The notes under the pieces are model-generated. The model was not told the DNA's origin. It made no database searches and was given only the letters and a program-made list of their open reading frames with translations. Below, piece by piece: positions 31,729 through 41,100 of a stretch of DNA of 64,000 bases. Position numbers and translations under genes: made by a program. The stretch lies in assembly GCF_001027745.1 (NCBI RefSeq), contig NZ_LECU01000004.1, forward strand, positions 186,001-250,000, read 5' to 3'. This stretch comes from Pedobacter sp. BMA (lineage in GTDB: Bacteria > Bacteroidota > Bacteroidia > Sphingobacteriales > Sphingobacteriaceae). Positions within the stretch are counted from its first letter, which is position 1, and each line of letters begins with the position of its first letter.

Positions 31729-32415
31729 ATGGAAACATTACAGGAAATACAAAATCAGTTTAATGCAGTATCAGAAAAATACGACAGGCAAAGGCGTTTT
31801 CTTATCCCTTGCTTCAACGACTTTTATGCCGCTGCACTAACCTTATCGGAAGAGGTTTCTGATGTAAGAACCATTTTGGATGTAGGTGCCGGAACAGGTT
31901 TAATGAGTGCGTTTTTTAATGAGAAATATCCTCATGCCCAAATCACACTGGTTGATATTTCTTCGGCAATGCTAAAAAAAGCAGAGGAACGTTTTGAAGG
32001 AAATGAAAATATCAGCTTTTTGAATGCAGACTTTGCTAATGTTGATTTACCTGAAAATCATTATGACATGGTAGTTTCAGGGTTAGCGATTCATCATCTG
32101 CCGAACGAATTGAAACAACAGCTTTTTCGCAAAATTATGAAGACACTTAAACCGGGCGGCTGGTTCATCAATGCCGACCAGGTATTGGGCCAAACGGAAT
32201 TAGCAGAAAAGATTTATACGGAAAACTGGAAAAATCATGTGCAGCAGAATCCGAATTTAACAGAAGAAGAAAAACAAAGTGCCTTTGAGCGGATCAAAGT
32301 AGACATTATGGCTCCACTGAAACTTCAATTGGAATGGCTTGAAAGTGCAGGGCTACAAAATGCAAACTGCTATTACCAGTATTACAATTTCGTAGTTTTT
32401 GCTGCAAATAAATAA
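31729..32415 (+). CDS. class I SAM-dependent methyltransferase
   Basis: A 228-residue methyltransferase. ILDVGAGTGLMSAFF is motif I, TLVDISSAMLKKAEE motif II, and DMVVSGLAIHHLPNE motif IV. The substrate is unknown. It is 17 bp downstream of the ABM gene, suggesting the two work together or at least are co-translated. Confidence 0.85.
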   Translation: METLQEIQNQFNAVSEKYDRQRRFLIPCFNDFYAAALTLSEEVSDVRTILDVGAGTGLMSAFFNEKYPHAQITLVDISSAMLKKAEERFEGNENISFLNADFANVDLPENHYDMVVSGLAIHHLPNELKQQLFRKIMKTLKPGGWFINADQVLGQTELAEKIYTENWKNHVQQNPNLTEEEKQSAFERIKVDIMAPLKLQLEWLESAGLQNANCYYQYYNFVVFAANK

Positions 32416-32447
32416 AAAATAAGGCGGTGTAGTGGTTGTTGAGACCT

Positions 32448-32467
32448 GATACCCGCTACTTGATAAT
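32448..32467. repeat. TGATAC intergenic repeat, copy 2
   Basis: GATACCCGCTACTTGATAAT just before leuD; 18 of 20 bases match the copy at 21661-21680 between atpD and atpC. Confidence 0.55.
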
Positions 32468-32474
32468 AATTAAA

Positions 32475-33056
32475 ATGAGAAAGTTCACAAAATTAACATC
32501 GGCAGTAGTGCCTTTAAACATAGAGAACATCGATACCGATCAGATTATTCCTGCACGGTTTTTAAAAGCGACAACGCGTGAGGGTTTCGGGGAGAATCTT
32601 TTTCGCGACTGGCGTTATAATGGTGATAACACGCCAAAACAAGAGTTTGTACTGAATAACCCAACCTATAGCGGAAAAGTACTGGTTGCGGGTAAAAACT
32701 TTGGTTGTGGAAGTAGCCGTGAGCACGCAGCCTGGGCCATTCAGGATGCCGGATTTGATGTTGTAATCAGTAGTTTCTTTGCTGATATTTTTAAAGGTAA
32801 TGCATTAAACAATGGTTTATTACCGATTCAGGTGAGTGATGAGTTTTTAGCTCAGATCTTTAAAGCCGTTGAAGCCAATGCTAACTCTCCTTTAGAAGTT
32901 GACCTGGAAAACCAGACCGTTACTATTGTTGAAACCGGAAAACAGGAGGCTTTTGAAATTAATCCATATAAAAAATCTTGTTTGATTAATGGTTACGATG
33001 ACATTGATTTTATTTTGGCGCAAACCAAATTAATTGAGGAATTCGAAAAAAACTAA
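32475..33056 (+). CDS. leuD: 3-isopropylmalate dehydratase small subunit
   Basis: A 193-residue swivelling domain. [11 protein letters not shown] near the start and [16 protein letters not shown] are the LeuD signatures. I chose MRKFTKL (32475) because the upstream codons lie in a repeat-derived stretch. It is the partner of LeuC. Confidence 0.96.
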   Translation: MRKFTKLTSAVVPLNIENIDTDQIIPARFLKATTREGFGENLFRDWRYNGDNTPKQEFVLNNPTYSGKVLVAGKNFGCGSSREHAAWAIQDAGFDVVISSFFADIFKGNALNNGLLPIQVSDEFLAQIFKAVEANANSPLEVDLENQTVTIVETGKQEAFEINPYKKSCLINGYDDIDFILAQTKLIEEFEKN

Positions 33057-33154
33057 AGACTAAAGGGTGAAAGCCTTAGTTAAAAAGCCATAAAAATGGT
33101 TTAAAAACAATCCAGCTTACATGTATTAAGATTCCTAAGGTGGTAAAAAAACAA

Positions 33155-34624
33155 ATGAAAGAGAGTTTCGTCAGCATAAAACATTTAAACCTAAAATACC
33201 GTGAGAAACCGGTGTTAAGTGATTTGAACTGGTCTGTAAATGCAGGCGAGCAATATGTTTTATTTGGTGAAAGCGGTAGCGGAAAAACATCACTGGCAAA
33301 AATAATAGCAGGCTTACAAAGTGCAGCTGGTCAGGTAGAAATCAAATATGCCGCCGGTAGCCATTTGCCTGCCGAAGTTTTATTTGTTGAAAGCTGGTAC
33401 CAGTTCAAAAACCTTGAAGGTGTAGCCAACTTTTATTACCAGCAACGATACACCAGCCAGCAGGCTAAAGATACCCTTACTGTCCATGCCGAGTTAGTGA
33501 GTTATGGAAAAGAAAAAGGGCTTCATTTCGATCAGGTTGAACCTATACTCGAAGCTTTAAAGTTTTCATCTTTCGCAAGTTCGCAGTTAATCGAATTGTC
33601 TAGCGGCGAGCATAAAAAATTACAACTGGTAAAAGCTTTGTGGTTAAAGCCACAATTGTTAATCATCGACCAGCCCTATACCGGCTTAGATGTATCATCC
33701 CGCAAAAATCTAAACCATCTTTTAAACAAAATTTCGGAAGAAGGTGTTCAGCTGATCTTAATTAGCAACGACGATGAACTACCATCACTTATTAACCGAT
33801 ATGCCGAAATAAAAAACGGACAGATGGTCGTTTCTGATTACAAGGAACGCTTGCCAGCTGTTGTTGAACGACATTCAAAAGAAATTCCTGATTTCCTGAA
33901 AGAATCTCCGGTTTATTCATCAACGAATATTGTTAAAATGGTTGATGTCAACATCAGCTATGGGGAGAAACAGGTATTAAAAAACATCAACTGGGAAGTT
34001 AATGCCGGTGAAAAATGGTTGCTGCAGGGCCATAACGGTTCAGGTAAATCAACTTTGTTAAGCCTTGTAAACGGAGATCATCCACAATCTTATGCCAACG
34101 AACTTTATCTGTTTGGAAACAGAAGGGGAAGTGGCGAAAGCATTTGGGATATCAAACAACATATCGGTTTAATTTCACCAGAATTTCACTGGTATTTTGA
34201 TGCCTCAGCAACGGTTTGGCAAAGTATTGCATCTGGCTTTTATGATACGGTAGGATTATTTCAACAGTTGCCCTATTCAAAAAGCGAACAGGTTGATGAA
34301 CTGATAGAATATTTTGGCTTAACGGCAAACAAAAATGAGCTGCTAACCTCACTCCCATTGGGAAAACAGTGCCTGGTTTTATTGGCAAGGACAATTATTA
34401 AAAATCCTGAATTGCTCATTCTTGACGAGCCCTGCCAGGGATTAGACCAACAGCAAACACAATACTTCAACCAGCTGATTGATGAGCTTTGCGGCAACGG
34501 TATGACTTTAATTTACGTTGGCCATTTTGAATCGCAGCTGCCAACCTGCATAGAAAAAAGAATATTATTAGAAAAAGGCGAGGTAAAAGTCGTCGAAAGT
34601 TTAAATATAGAAATAGTAAGCTGA
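33155..34624 (+). CDS. tandem ABC ATPase without membrane domain (ModF-like)
   Basis: A 489-residue protein with two nucleotide-binding domains in one chain: GESGSGKTS in the first (Walker A near 35) and GHNGSGKST in the second (near 290), with LSSGEHKKL as first signature and LLILDEPCQGLD as second Walker B. There are no membrane helices. E. coli ModF has this layout, and its role is not settled. It lies between leuD and leuB. A soluble or translation-associated role is as likely as transport. Confidence 0.85.
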   Translation: MKESFVSIKHLNLKYREKPVLSDLNWSVNAGEQYVLFGESGSGKTSLAKIIAGLQSAAGQVEIKYAAGSHLPAEVLFVESWYQFKNLEGVANFYYQQRYTSQQAKDTLTVHAELVSYGKEKGLHFDQVEPILEALKFSSFASSQLIELSSGEHKKLQLVKALWLKPQLLIIDQPYTGLDVSSRKNLNHLLNKISEEGVQLILISNDDELPSLINRYAEIKNGQMVVSDYKERLPAVVERHSKEIPDFLKESPVYSSTNIVKMVDVNISYGEKQVLKNINWEVNAGEKWLLQGHNGSGKSTLLSLVNGDHPQSYANELYLFGNRRGSGESIWDIKQHIGLISPEFHWYFDASATVWQSIASGFYDTVGLFQQLPYSKSEQVDELIEYFGLTANKNELLTSLPLGKQCLVLLARTIIKNPELLILDEPCQGLDQQQTQYFNQLIDELCGNGMTLIYVGHFESQLPTCIEKRILLEKGEVKVVESLNIEIVS

Positions 34625-34631
34625 CAAAACA

Positions 34632-34689
34632 GCCACGGAAGCACAAAATACACGGAATAAATTTTTCCTAATTTCTGACTTTCCGTGGC
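34632..34689. repeat. inverted-repeat element before leuB
   Basis: GCCACGGAA (34632-34640) and TTCCGTGGC (34681-34689) are perfect inverted repeats, with CACGGAA recurring inside. It is 30 bp upstream of leuB. Likely a dispersed intergenic element. Confidence 0.55.
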
Positions 34690-34719
34690 AAATGATTAGC
34701 TGAAAAACAATAGATTACA

Positions 34720-35811
34720 ATGAAGAAGAACATTTTAGTAATACCTGGCGACGGTATTGGCCCTGAAGTTACCACATGGGGAAAAGCAGCATTAGAGAAA
34801 ATTGCCGAAATTTTCGGACACGAATTTACGTTTGACGAAGCTTTAATGGGCCATGCAGCCATTGAAGTTACCGGCGAGCCCCTACCAGATGAGACCCTGG
34901 AAAAAGCAAGAAAGAGCGATGCCATCCTTTTTGGTGCTATCGGCCATGCCAAATATGATAATGATCCAAGTTTGAAAGTTAGACCGGAACAAGGTTTATT
35001 AAAAATCCGCAAGGAACTTGGTTTATTTGCCAATCTCCGCCCAATATTACTATTTGATGAACTTCTTCAGGCATCCAGCATTAAACCCGAAATTTTAAGA
35101 GGAACCGATATTCTGTTCTTTCGCGAATTAACAGGCGATGTTTACTTCGGCGAAAAATCACGCTCAGAAGATAGAAATACAGCATCCGATCTGATGATCT
35201 ACCACCGTTACGAAGTGGAGCGTATTGCACACAAAGCTTATCAGGCTGCTCAACAACGCAGTAAAAGATTATGTTCTGTAGATAAGGCAAATGTTCTGGA
35301 AAGTTCGCGCTTATGGCGTGAAACCGTTCAGGAAATTGCAAAGCAATATCCTGATGTGGAAACAGAGCATATGTTTATCGATAATGCGGCGATGCAGCTG
35401 ATCAAAAATCCAAAGAAATTTGATGTGGTTTTAACAGCCAATCTCTTTGGCGACATTCTTACCGACGAGGCTTCTCAGATTGCTGGTTCAATGGGTATGT
35501 TAGCATCCGCATCAGTTGGTGAAAGCACAGGTTTTTTTGAGCCTATTCACGGTTCTGCACACGATATTACAGGAAAAGACCTGGCTAATCCATTAGCCTC
35601 TATCCTATCAGCAGCATTGATGCTGGAAATTGGTTTTGGATTGCAGGAAGAAGCCAAATTATTGGTTGACACGGTAGATGCTGTGTTGAAAGATGGTTTC
35701 AGAACCCATGATATTGCCGACCAAAGCACTAACCGTTTTAAAGTTTTAGGCACTGCCGAAATGGGTAAATTGGTATTAAAATTCTTAAGTCAAAAAATTA
35801 ATCAATCCTAA
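34720..35811 (+). CDS. leuB: 3-isopropylmalate dehydrogenase
   Basis: A 363-residue beta-decarboxylating dehydrogenase. PGDGIGPEVT at the N-terminus, IFLFRELTGDVYFGE-type substrate loop (LFFRELTGDVYFGE), VLTANLFGDILTDEASQ and GFFEPIHGSAHDI are LeuB hallmarks. It is NAD-dependent in the leucine branch. Confidence 0.97.
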   Translation: MKKNILVIPGDGIGPEVTTWGKAALEKIAEIFGHEFTFDEALMGHAAIEVTGEPLPDETLEKARKSDAILFGAIGHAKYDNDPSLKVRPEQGLLKIRKELGLFANLRPILLFDELLQASSIKPEILRGTDILFFRELTGDVYFGEKSRSEDRNTASDLMIYHRYEVERIAHKAYQAAQQRSKRLCSVDKANVLESSRLWRETVQEIAKQYPDVETEHMFIDNAAMQLIKNPKKFDVVLTANLFGDILTDEASQIAGSMGMLASASVGESTGFFEPIHGSAHDITGKDLANPLASILSAALMLEIGFGLQEEAKLLVDTVDAVLKDGFRTHDIADQSTNRFKVLGTAEMGKLVLKFLSQKINQS

Positions 35812-35821
35812 ATAACAGATT

Positions 35822-36982
35822 ATGATTCACGATCCGAACAAAGTTTATATTTTCGACACGACCTTACGTGACGGTGAGCAGGTACCAGGCTGCCAGTTAG
35901 ATACGAAACAGAAAATTGAAATCGCTAAATCACTCGAGCTTTTAGGTGTTGATGTGATTGAGGCCGGCTTCCCTGTTTCAAGTCCGGGCGACTTCAACAG
36001 TGTAATAGAACTATCGAAAGCAGTTAATCATCCTATTATCTGTGCTTTAACCCGTGCAAATAAAAATGATATCGATGTTGCTGCCGATGCTTTACGTTAT
36101 GCCAAAAGACCTCGTATCCATACAGGGATAGGTTCTTCCGATTTCCACATTAAGCATAAATTCAACTCTACCCGCGAGGAGATCTTAGAACGTGCCGTTG
36201 ACGCGGTTAAATATGCCAAAAAGTATGTTGAAGATATTGAGTTTTATGCAGAAGATGCCGGTCGTGCCGATATTGAGTTTTTAGCCAAAATGGTGGAGGC
36301 CGTAATTGCAGCAGGTGCAACTGTAGTAAACATTCCAGATACTAATGGCTATTGCCTGCCTGATCAATACGGTTCGAAAATCCTTTATCTGAAAGAAAAT
36401 GTAAAAAATATTGATAACGCCATTATATCTGTTCACTGCCACAATGATTTAGGTTTAGCAACAGCTAATTCCATTGCAGGCTTACAAAATGGTGCCCGTC
36501 AGGTAGAATGTACCATTAACGGTATTGGAGAGCGTGCTGGAAATACCTCGATGGAAGAAGTGGTAATGATCCTAAAAACGCATAAGGTTTTAGGTTTAAA
36601 TACAAGTATTGATGCTACCCAGTTTTATGATATCAGCCACATGGTAAGAAACCAGATGAATATGCCTGTTCAGCCAAACAAAGCCATTGTAGGTGGAAAT
36701 GCATTTTCTCATAGTTCTGGTATTCATCAGGATGGGTTCTTGAAAAACCGTGAAAATTATGAAATTATTAAACCTGAAGATGTGGGTTTCCCTGATGCAA
36801 GCATCGTTTTAACAGCAAGAAGCGGCCGCCATGCCTTAAAACATCATTTGGTTCGTTTAGGGCACGATTTAAATAAAGATAACCTAGATATCGTTTATAA
36901 ACAGTTCCTGGTTTTAGCCGACAGCAAACAGGGCATTAACGATACTGATTTGAACCAGTTGGTTGCCTTGCACCTGGCTTAA
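35822..36982 (+). CDS. leuA: 2-isopropylmalate synthase, catalytic domain only
   Basis: A 386-residue protein. [10 protein letters not shown] opens the HMGL-like barrel, [13 protein letters not shown] carries the metal HxH, and [14 protein letters not shown] marks the linker. It ends at about the point where E. coli LeuA (523 residues) would begin its C-terminal LeuA_dimer regulatory domain, so leucine feedback by the usual route is not expected. The stop is clean with ordinary sequence after it, so this is not a frameshift. Related short aldolase-family enzymes (homocitrate, citramalate) are alternatives, but operon context favours LeuA. Confidence 0.93.
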   Translation: MIHDPNKVYIFDTTLRDGEQVPGCQLDTKQKIEIAKSLELLGVDVIEAGFPVSSPGDFNSVIELSKAVNHPIICALTRANKNDIDVAADALRYAKRPRIHTGIGSSDFHIKHKFNSTREEILERAVDAVKYAKKYVEDIEFYAEDAGRADIEFLAKMVEAVIAAGATVVNIPDTNGYCLPDQYGSKILYLKENVKNIDNAIISVHCHNDLGLATANSIAGLQNGARQVECTINGIGERAGNTSMEEVVMILKTHKVLGLNTSIDATQFYDISHMVRNQMNMPVQPNKAIVGGNAFSHSSGIHQDGFLKNRENYEIIKPEDVGFPDASIVLTARSGRHALKHHLVRLGHDLNKDNLDIVYKQFLVLADSKQGINDTDLNQLVALHLA

Positions 36983-37029
36983 CCACAATAAGCGAAAAGC
37001 ATAGCAATTTGCTTTTTGAGACACAATAT

Positions 37030-37065
37030 AAACGGTTGACAAGTTTCATCGCCTGTTAACCGTTT
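37030..37065 (+). promoter_or_regulatory. hairpin upstream of ilvA
   Basis: 12-bp stem (37030-37041 with 37054-37065, one G-T pair), 12-nt loop, ending 15 bp before the ilvA start. Without a T-tract it is not a terminator, but it could affect ilvA translation or processing. Confidence 0.4.
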
Positions 37066-37080
37066 CCACATAAATAAGAA

Positions 37081-38331
37081 ATGAATACAACAACCCCATA
37101 TACACTCGATTTTAATTCTGCATCGCAACGGCTCAAAGGCGTGGTAAAACGTACTCCATTAGAGTTTAATGCCGGACTTTCTGCCCAGTACAATGCCAAT
37201 ATTTATTTAAAAAGAGAGGATTTGCAGATTGTACGGTCGTACAAATTACGTGGGGCCTACAATAAGATTAGTCAGCTGCCAGAAGCCGCTCTGGTTAATG
37301 GCGTAGTGTGTGCCAGTGCGGGTAATCATGCACAGGGTGTGGCTTATTCATGCAAAAAATTAGGTATCAAAGGGGTTATCTTTATGCCTGAAATTACGCC
37401 TAAACAAAAAATCAAACAGGTAAATATGTTTGGTGGCGACAATATTGAAATTATATTGGTTGGCGATACTTTTGATGATTGCTTAAAAGAAGCCTTGATT
37501 TATTGCGAAGAAAAAGCATCAACATTTATTCCTCCGTTTGATGATGATAAAGTAATTGAAGGACAAGCAACCGTAGCGGTGGAGATTTTTGAAGATCTGC
37601 CTGATTTGGATGCCATCATAGTACCCGTTGGAGGCGGTGGCTTGGCCTCTGGTGTAAGCGCATACTTACAAACCGTAAAACCGGATGTGAAAATTTTTGG
37701 TGTGGAGCCAATGGGTGCGCCATCATTAAGTGAAGCACTAAAAAACGGTGGACCGGTAACTGTTGAAAACATTGAACGTTTTGTGGATGGTGCAGCCGTT
37801 AAAAGAATGGGCTGGATTACATATCAGTATTGCAAGGAACTGTTAAGTTCGACTTATTTAATCCCCGAAGGACAGATTTGTACGACCATTTTAAAGCTTT
37901 ATAACGAAGACGCAATCGTTGTAGAACCTGCCGGGGCACTATCTGTTGCTGCTTTAGAACAGGTTAAAGATCAGATTGCAGGCAAAACGGTGGTTTGCGT
38001 GGTTAGCGGTGGAAACAACGACATCGAACGGATGCAGGAAATTAAAGAGAAATCTTTACTGTTCGAGGGTTTGAAGCATTACTTTATTGTCCGCTTTCCA
38101 CAACGTCCAGGGGCCTTAAAATTGTTTGTGAACGAGGTTTTAGGCCCACATGACGACATTACCCGTTTTGAGTTTATTAAGAAAACAAATAAGGAAAACG
38201 GGCCTGCACTAGTGGGTATTGAATTAACAAATAAAGACGACTATGCGAGCTTATTACAGCGGATGAAGGATTTCAAATTTGAGATAATTGAATTGAACCA
38301 GGACCAGACCTTATTTGAGTATCTGGTTTAA
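37081..38331 (+). CDS. ilvA: threonine ammonia-lyase
   Basis: A 416-residue PLP enzyme. SYKLRGAYNK carries the Schiff-base Lys, GGGGLASG binds phosphate. A single C-terminal ACT-like domain (about 330-416) follows; E. coli IlvA has two. It makes 2-ketobutyrate for isoleucine, placed at the end of the leu genes. Confidence 0.95.
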   Translation: MNTTTPYTLDFNSASQRLKGVVKRTPLEFNAGLSAQYNANIYLKREDLQIVRSYKLRGAYNKISQLPEAALVNGVVCASAGNHAQGVAYSCKKLGIKGVIFMPEITPKQKIKQVNMFGGDNIEIILVGDTFDDCLKEALIYCEEKASTFIPPFDDDKVIEGQATVAVEIFEDLPDLDAIIVPVGGGGLASGVSAYLQTVKPDVKIFGVEPMGAPSLSEALKNGGPVTVENIERFVDGAAVKRMGWITYQYCKELLSSTYLIPEGQICTTILKLYNEDAIVVEPAGALSVAALEQVKDQIAGKTVVCVVSGGNNDIERMQEIKEKSLLFEGLKHYFIVRFPQRPGALKLFVNEVLGPHDDITRFEFIKKTNKENGPALVGIELTNKDDYASLLQRMKDFKFEIIELNQDQTLFEYLV

Positions 38332-38376
38332 TTTTCCATTTCACAAAAACGTACAATACAGCAAACAACCAGAAAT

Positions 38377-38724
38377 ATGAACTTCAAAGATTTAACTAAT
38401 AAGACACTAATTGCCGACTCTGATATTGATTGGGAAGTTTTAGGCAACGGCGTAAGACGTAAAATTATGGCTTATGATGATAACCTGATGCTGGTTAAAG
38501 TTGAGTTTGAAAAAGGAGCAATTGGCAGCGTTCATAACCACCCACATTTACAACTGAGTTATGTTGCCAGAGGCAGTTTTGAAGTAACAATGGGTGAGGA
38601 TAAGAAAGTTTTAAACGAAGGTGATGTTTTTTTTGCTCCAACTCTTGTATTTCATGGGGTTGTGTGTTTAGAAGACGGTTTGTTAATTGACGTTTTTAAT
38701 CCTCATCGGGCAGATTTTTTATAG
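38377..38724 (+). CDS. cupin domain protein
   Basis: A 115-residue single cupin. Motif 1 is GSVHNHPHLQLSYVARGSFEVTMGE, with metal-binding HxH and a later His, and motif 2 is NEGDVFFAPTLVFHGVV. A small metal-binding enzyme or sensor; the substrate is unknown. It is 45 bp after ilvA and likely closes the operon. Confidence 0.8.
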   Translation: MNFKDLTNKTLIADSDIDWEVLGNGVRRKIMAYDDNLMLVKVEFEKGAIGSVHNHPHLQLSYVARGSFEVTMGEDKKVLNEGDVFFAPTLVFHGVVCLEDGLLIDVFNPHRADFL

Positions 38725-38770
38725 ATTATATCTTTTCAGCACTCGACACTAGGCATCTTGCAACTAATGT

Positions 38771-38794
38771 TTGATATCTGGTACCTGATACATT
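38771..38794. repeat. TGATAC intergenic repeat, copy 3
   Basis: TTGATATCTGGTACCTGATAC in the convergent spacer between the cupin and DUF4230 genes, related to the copies at 21661 and 32448 in either orientation. Confidence 0.4.
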
Positions 38795-38802
38795 AAAGCT
38801 TG

Positions 38803-39363
38803 TTACTCAAAAGTCAGCCTCACATTCTTATACCCCAAACCTTCAACAATCGGTTTTAAAACACTAACCGCATTGGTTTTGGTTTGAGCCAGAATATTCG
38901 ATTTTTTCACCTCAGCCAATATTTTCTGTTCGGCTGATTTATATGCTTCATCTACTAATTTTGCTTCTCTGAAGTAAGCCATCTTTGTATCATAAACCCT
39001 TGAATTTTTATGGTCAATTTTGACATAGCAAATCTCAGGCTGTGGTAAATTTACCACAGCAGTGTCCGCATCTACTGTAATATCTTCACGGGTAATTTTG
39101 GTTAAGTCGATGCAGCCAACAGCATCCGCTTTGACTATGAGCAATACACTCGCTTCGGGTAAAAAATCAGTTTTGTTTTTATGCTCGAGTACATCACTAA
39201 TCTGATAGCGAACCAGCTCTAATTTGCCAATAGCCTCAATCTTTTCAACCAAAAGCTGGTGTTTACTTTCCACTGTTGTATTTATACTGAACTTTTTTGA
39301 GATGAAAAAGTATCCGGCTACGATCAAGATCAACCAGGGTAAAACTCTAAAAAATATTCTCAT
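38803..39363 (-). CDS. DUF4230 domain protein
   Basis: A 186-residue protein with one N-terminal membrane anchor (VLPWLILIVAGYFFI) and the DUF4230 domain, with LVRYQISDVLEHKNK and ITREDITVDADTAVVNLPQPEI. It is predicted periplasmic, membrane-tethered, of unknown function. It is convergent with the BCAA operon. Confidence 0.8.
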   Translation of the reverse strand: MRIFFRVLPWLILIVAGYFFISKKFSINTTVESKHQLLVEKIEAIGKLELVRYQISDVLEHKNKTDFLPEASVLLIVKADAVGCIDLTKITREDITVDADTAVVNLPQPEICYVKIDHKNSRVYDTKMAYFREAKLVDEAYKSAEQKILAEVKKSNILAQTKTNAVSVLKPIVEGLGYKNVRLTFE

Positions 39364-39498
39364 TACAGGATGTTATGTGTTCAAAATTCATTGATGTGCT
39401 TAATGCTATAAACAATTATTAATCCATATTGTGTGCTCAGGTTTTTTTGGCAGTTATTTTGTATTACGCGGAGTACACACACAAAGAAAACTAATCAC

Positions 39499-39936
39499 AT
39501 GAAAAAGCTAACCATCCTAATGCTTTGCATTGCCACACTAGGTCTGGCATCCTGCAAGAAAGACACCATCATTGAACCTTCAATGAACAAAACCATTATT
39601 GTTGACGTATTACCCAGCGACTGGGTATTGTCATCTGACAGAAATACATACAGTGTTCAGCTTGATAAAATCACGGGCTTAAGTGAAATAGATGGATACC
39701 ATTTGGATAATGAAGCTACAATTGTTGCAATATCTTATCCGAATGCTAATGGCAATTTTACCAGCTATTCAGCCTTACCATTTGTATACAATTTACAGTC
39801 TTATAGCTATACTGTATATATTGGCGGTATTTTGCTTGAGGCACAAAATTCGGATACGCAGACAGTTGCTCCGGTAAGACCAACTACTAAAGTAAGGGTT
39901 AAAATCACTTTAATCGCCGCAGAAAACGTAACATAA
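39499..39936 (+). CDS. small predicted lipoprotein
   Basis: A 145-residue protein with a lipoprotein signal (MKKLTILMLCIATLGLASC, lipobox ASC at about 17-19) followed by KKD. The rest is a short beta-rich domain without recognised family. I chose the start at 39499 because the signal peptide begins there. It is followed by a strong hairpin terminator that lies inside the end of the opposite gene. Confidence 0.7.
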   Translation: MKKLTILMLCIATLGLASCKKDTIIEPSMNKTIIVDVLPSDWVLSSDRNTYSVQLDKITGLSEIDGYHLDNEATIVAISYPNANGNFTSYSALPFVYNLQSYSYTVYIGGILLEAQNSDTQTVAPVRPTTKVRVKITLIAAENVT

Positions 39937-39941
39937 GAAAC

Positions 39942-40934
39942 TTAAAATTCTAAGAAACGACTAATGTTCAATTGAACATAGTCGTTTTTTTTATGCTCTC
40001 CCCTGTTCAGTTGTAAAGCCCTAACGGAAACGCCATTTCTTTCCAGGAGCAACTCATCATAAAATCCTTTATAGTAAACATCCTTAACCTCAAAACGCCT
40101 GCTATTCCAGCTGCTATTGATTTCAGCCCACTCCGGATAGAAAACCACTGATGCCGCAAAAGTTTTAATGCCCAGTTTCTCTGCATCGCCACGAGACAGC
40201 ACAACTGCATTGCCTAAAATCTGAGCCGTGTAGATATGTTTAGGTTGCTGATAGATTTCGGTAGGTTTACCTGTTTGTAACAACTCGCCATTCCTTAAAA
40301 TGATCATTTGATCTGCCAGAAACAAGCCATCAGCCGGATCATGAGACACCAGAATAACTGTTACTCCGGTTTCGGCAGCCACCCGCTTGATATCAGCTCT
40401 TAACTGGTTTTTCAACAAGGCATCAACCTGGCTGAATGGCTCGTCCATCAGTAGCACCTGGGTGTCGGAAACCATTGCCCTGGCAATTGCTACACGCTGT
40501 TGTTCTCCGCCACTCAGTTCAATAATCTTTTTATTTTGTAGTGGAAGGATACGCAAATGCTCCATTATGGCCAGCGTTTTCTCAGCTTTGGTTTTCAGAT
40601 CAGTATTTGATAGTTGTGAAGCGATATTATCGTAAACCTTTGCGTAAGTGTTTAAAGAGAAATCCTGGGTAACCATTTTCATTTGCTTATGGCCGGGGAT
40701 TAGCTGCTCGTCGGGACCTAAAACCCGCTTATCGTCAAAAAAAACATCACCACTATCGCTTTTTAATAATCCATAAATCGATTTCAGGAGGGTAGATTTT
40801 CCACTCCCGCTTTCGCCGATAATGGCTACAACATCGCCCCGGGTAATCTCAAAACTGACATCTTTAACTCCGCCAGATTGTTCGGCCTGATATTGTTTGG
40901 TTAAATTTTTAACGCTGATTATGGTATTGCTCAC
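39942..40934 (-). CDS. ABC transporter ATP-binding protein, orphan
   Basis: A 330-residue ATPase of the PotA/FbpC/ModC-like class. GESGSGKST is Walker A, LSGGEQQRVAIARA the signature, VLLMDEPFSQVD Walker B, with a C-terminal TOBE-like region (about 240-330). No permease or binding protein is adjacent, so the cargo is unknown. The last codons overlap a terminator used by the convergent gene. Confidence 0.88.
   Translation of the reverse strand: MSNTIISVKNLTKQYQAEQSGGVKDVSFEITRGDVVAIIGESGSGKSTLLKSIYGLLKSDSGDVFFDDKRVLGPDEQLIPGHKQMKMVTQDFSLNTYAKVYDNIASQLSNTDLKTKAEKTLAIMEHLRILPLQNKKIIELSGGEQQRVAIARAMVSDTQVLLMDEPFSQVDALLKNQLRADIKRVAAETGVTVILVSHDPADGLFLADQMIILRNGELLQTGKPTEIYQQPKHIYTAQILGNAVVLSRGDAEKLGIKTFAASVVFYPEWAEINSSWNSRRFEVKDVYYKGFYDELLLERNGVSVRALQLNRGEHKKNDYVQLNISRFLEF
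39955..39992 (+). terminator. terminator of the small lipoprotein gene, inside the ABC gene
   Basis: A near-perfect palindrome (AAACGACTATGTTCAATT-type arms around 39971) followed by eight T's. It lies in the last 50 bp of the convergent ABC gene coding region. Confidence 0.8.
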
Positions 40935-40990
40935 GGGGTAAATATAAAGCTTAAAGAAGAAAGGCTAAAGCTTAATGTTCAATAAATAAA

Positions 40991-41022
40991 AAATCCTGTT
41001 CCGCCTAACCGAAACAGGATTT
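40991..41022 (-). terminator. terminator of the 41101-43264 operon
   Basis: Stem AAATCCTGTT / AACAGGATTT (40991-41000, 41013-41022), 12-nt loop, then a T-rich run on the minus strand. It also falls upstream of the ABC gene. Confidence 0.8.
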
Positions 41023-41100
41023 CATTTTGTGTGTATAATAATCATTTATCAGTTCAGAGACGATTACTTAACTGGCCTTGAAACTGAAAGATATTAAGCC

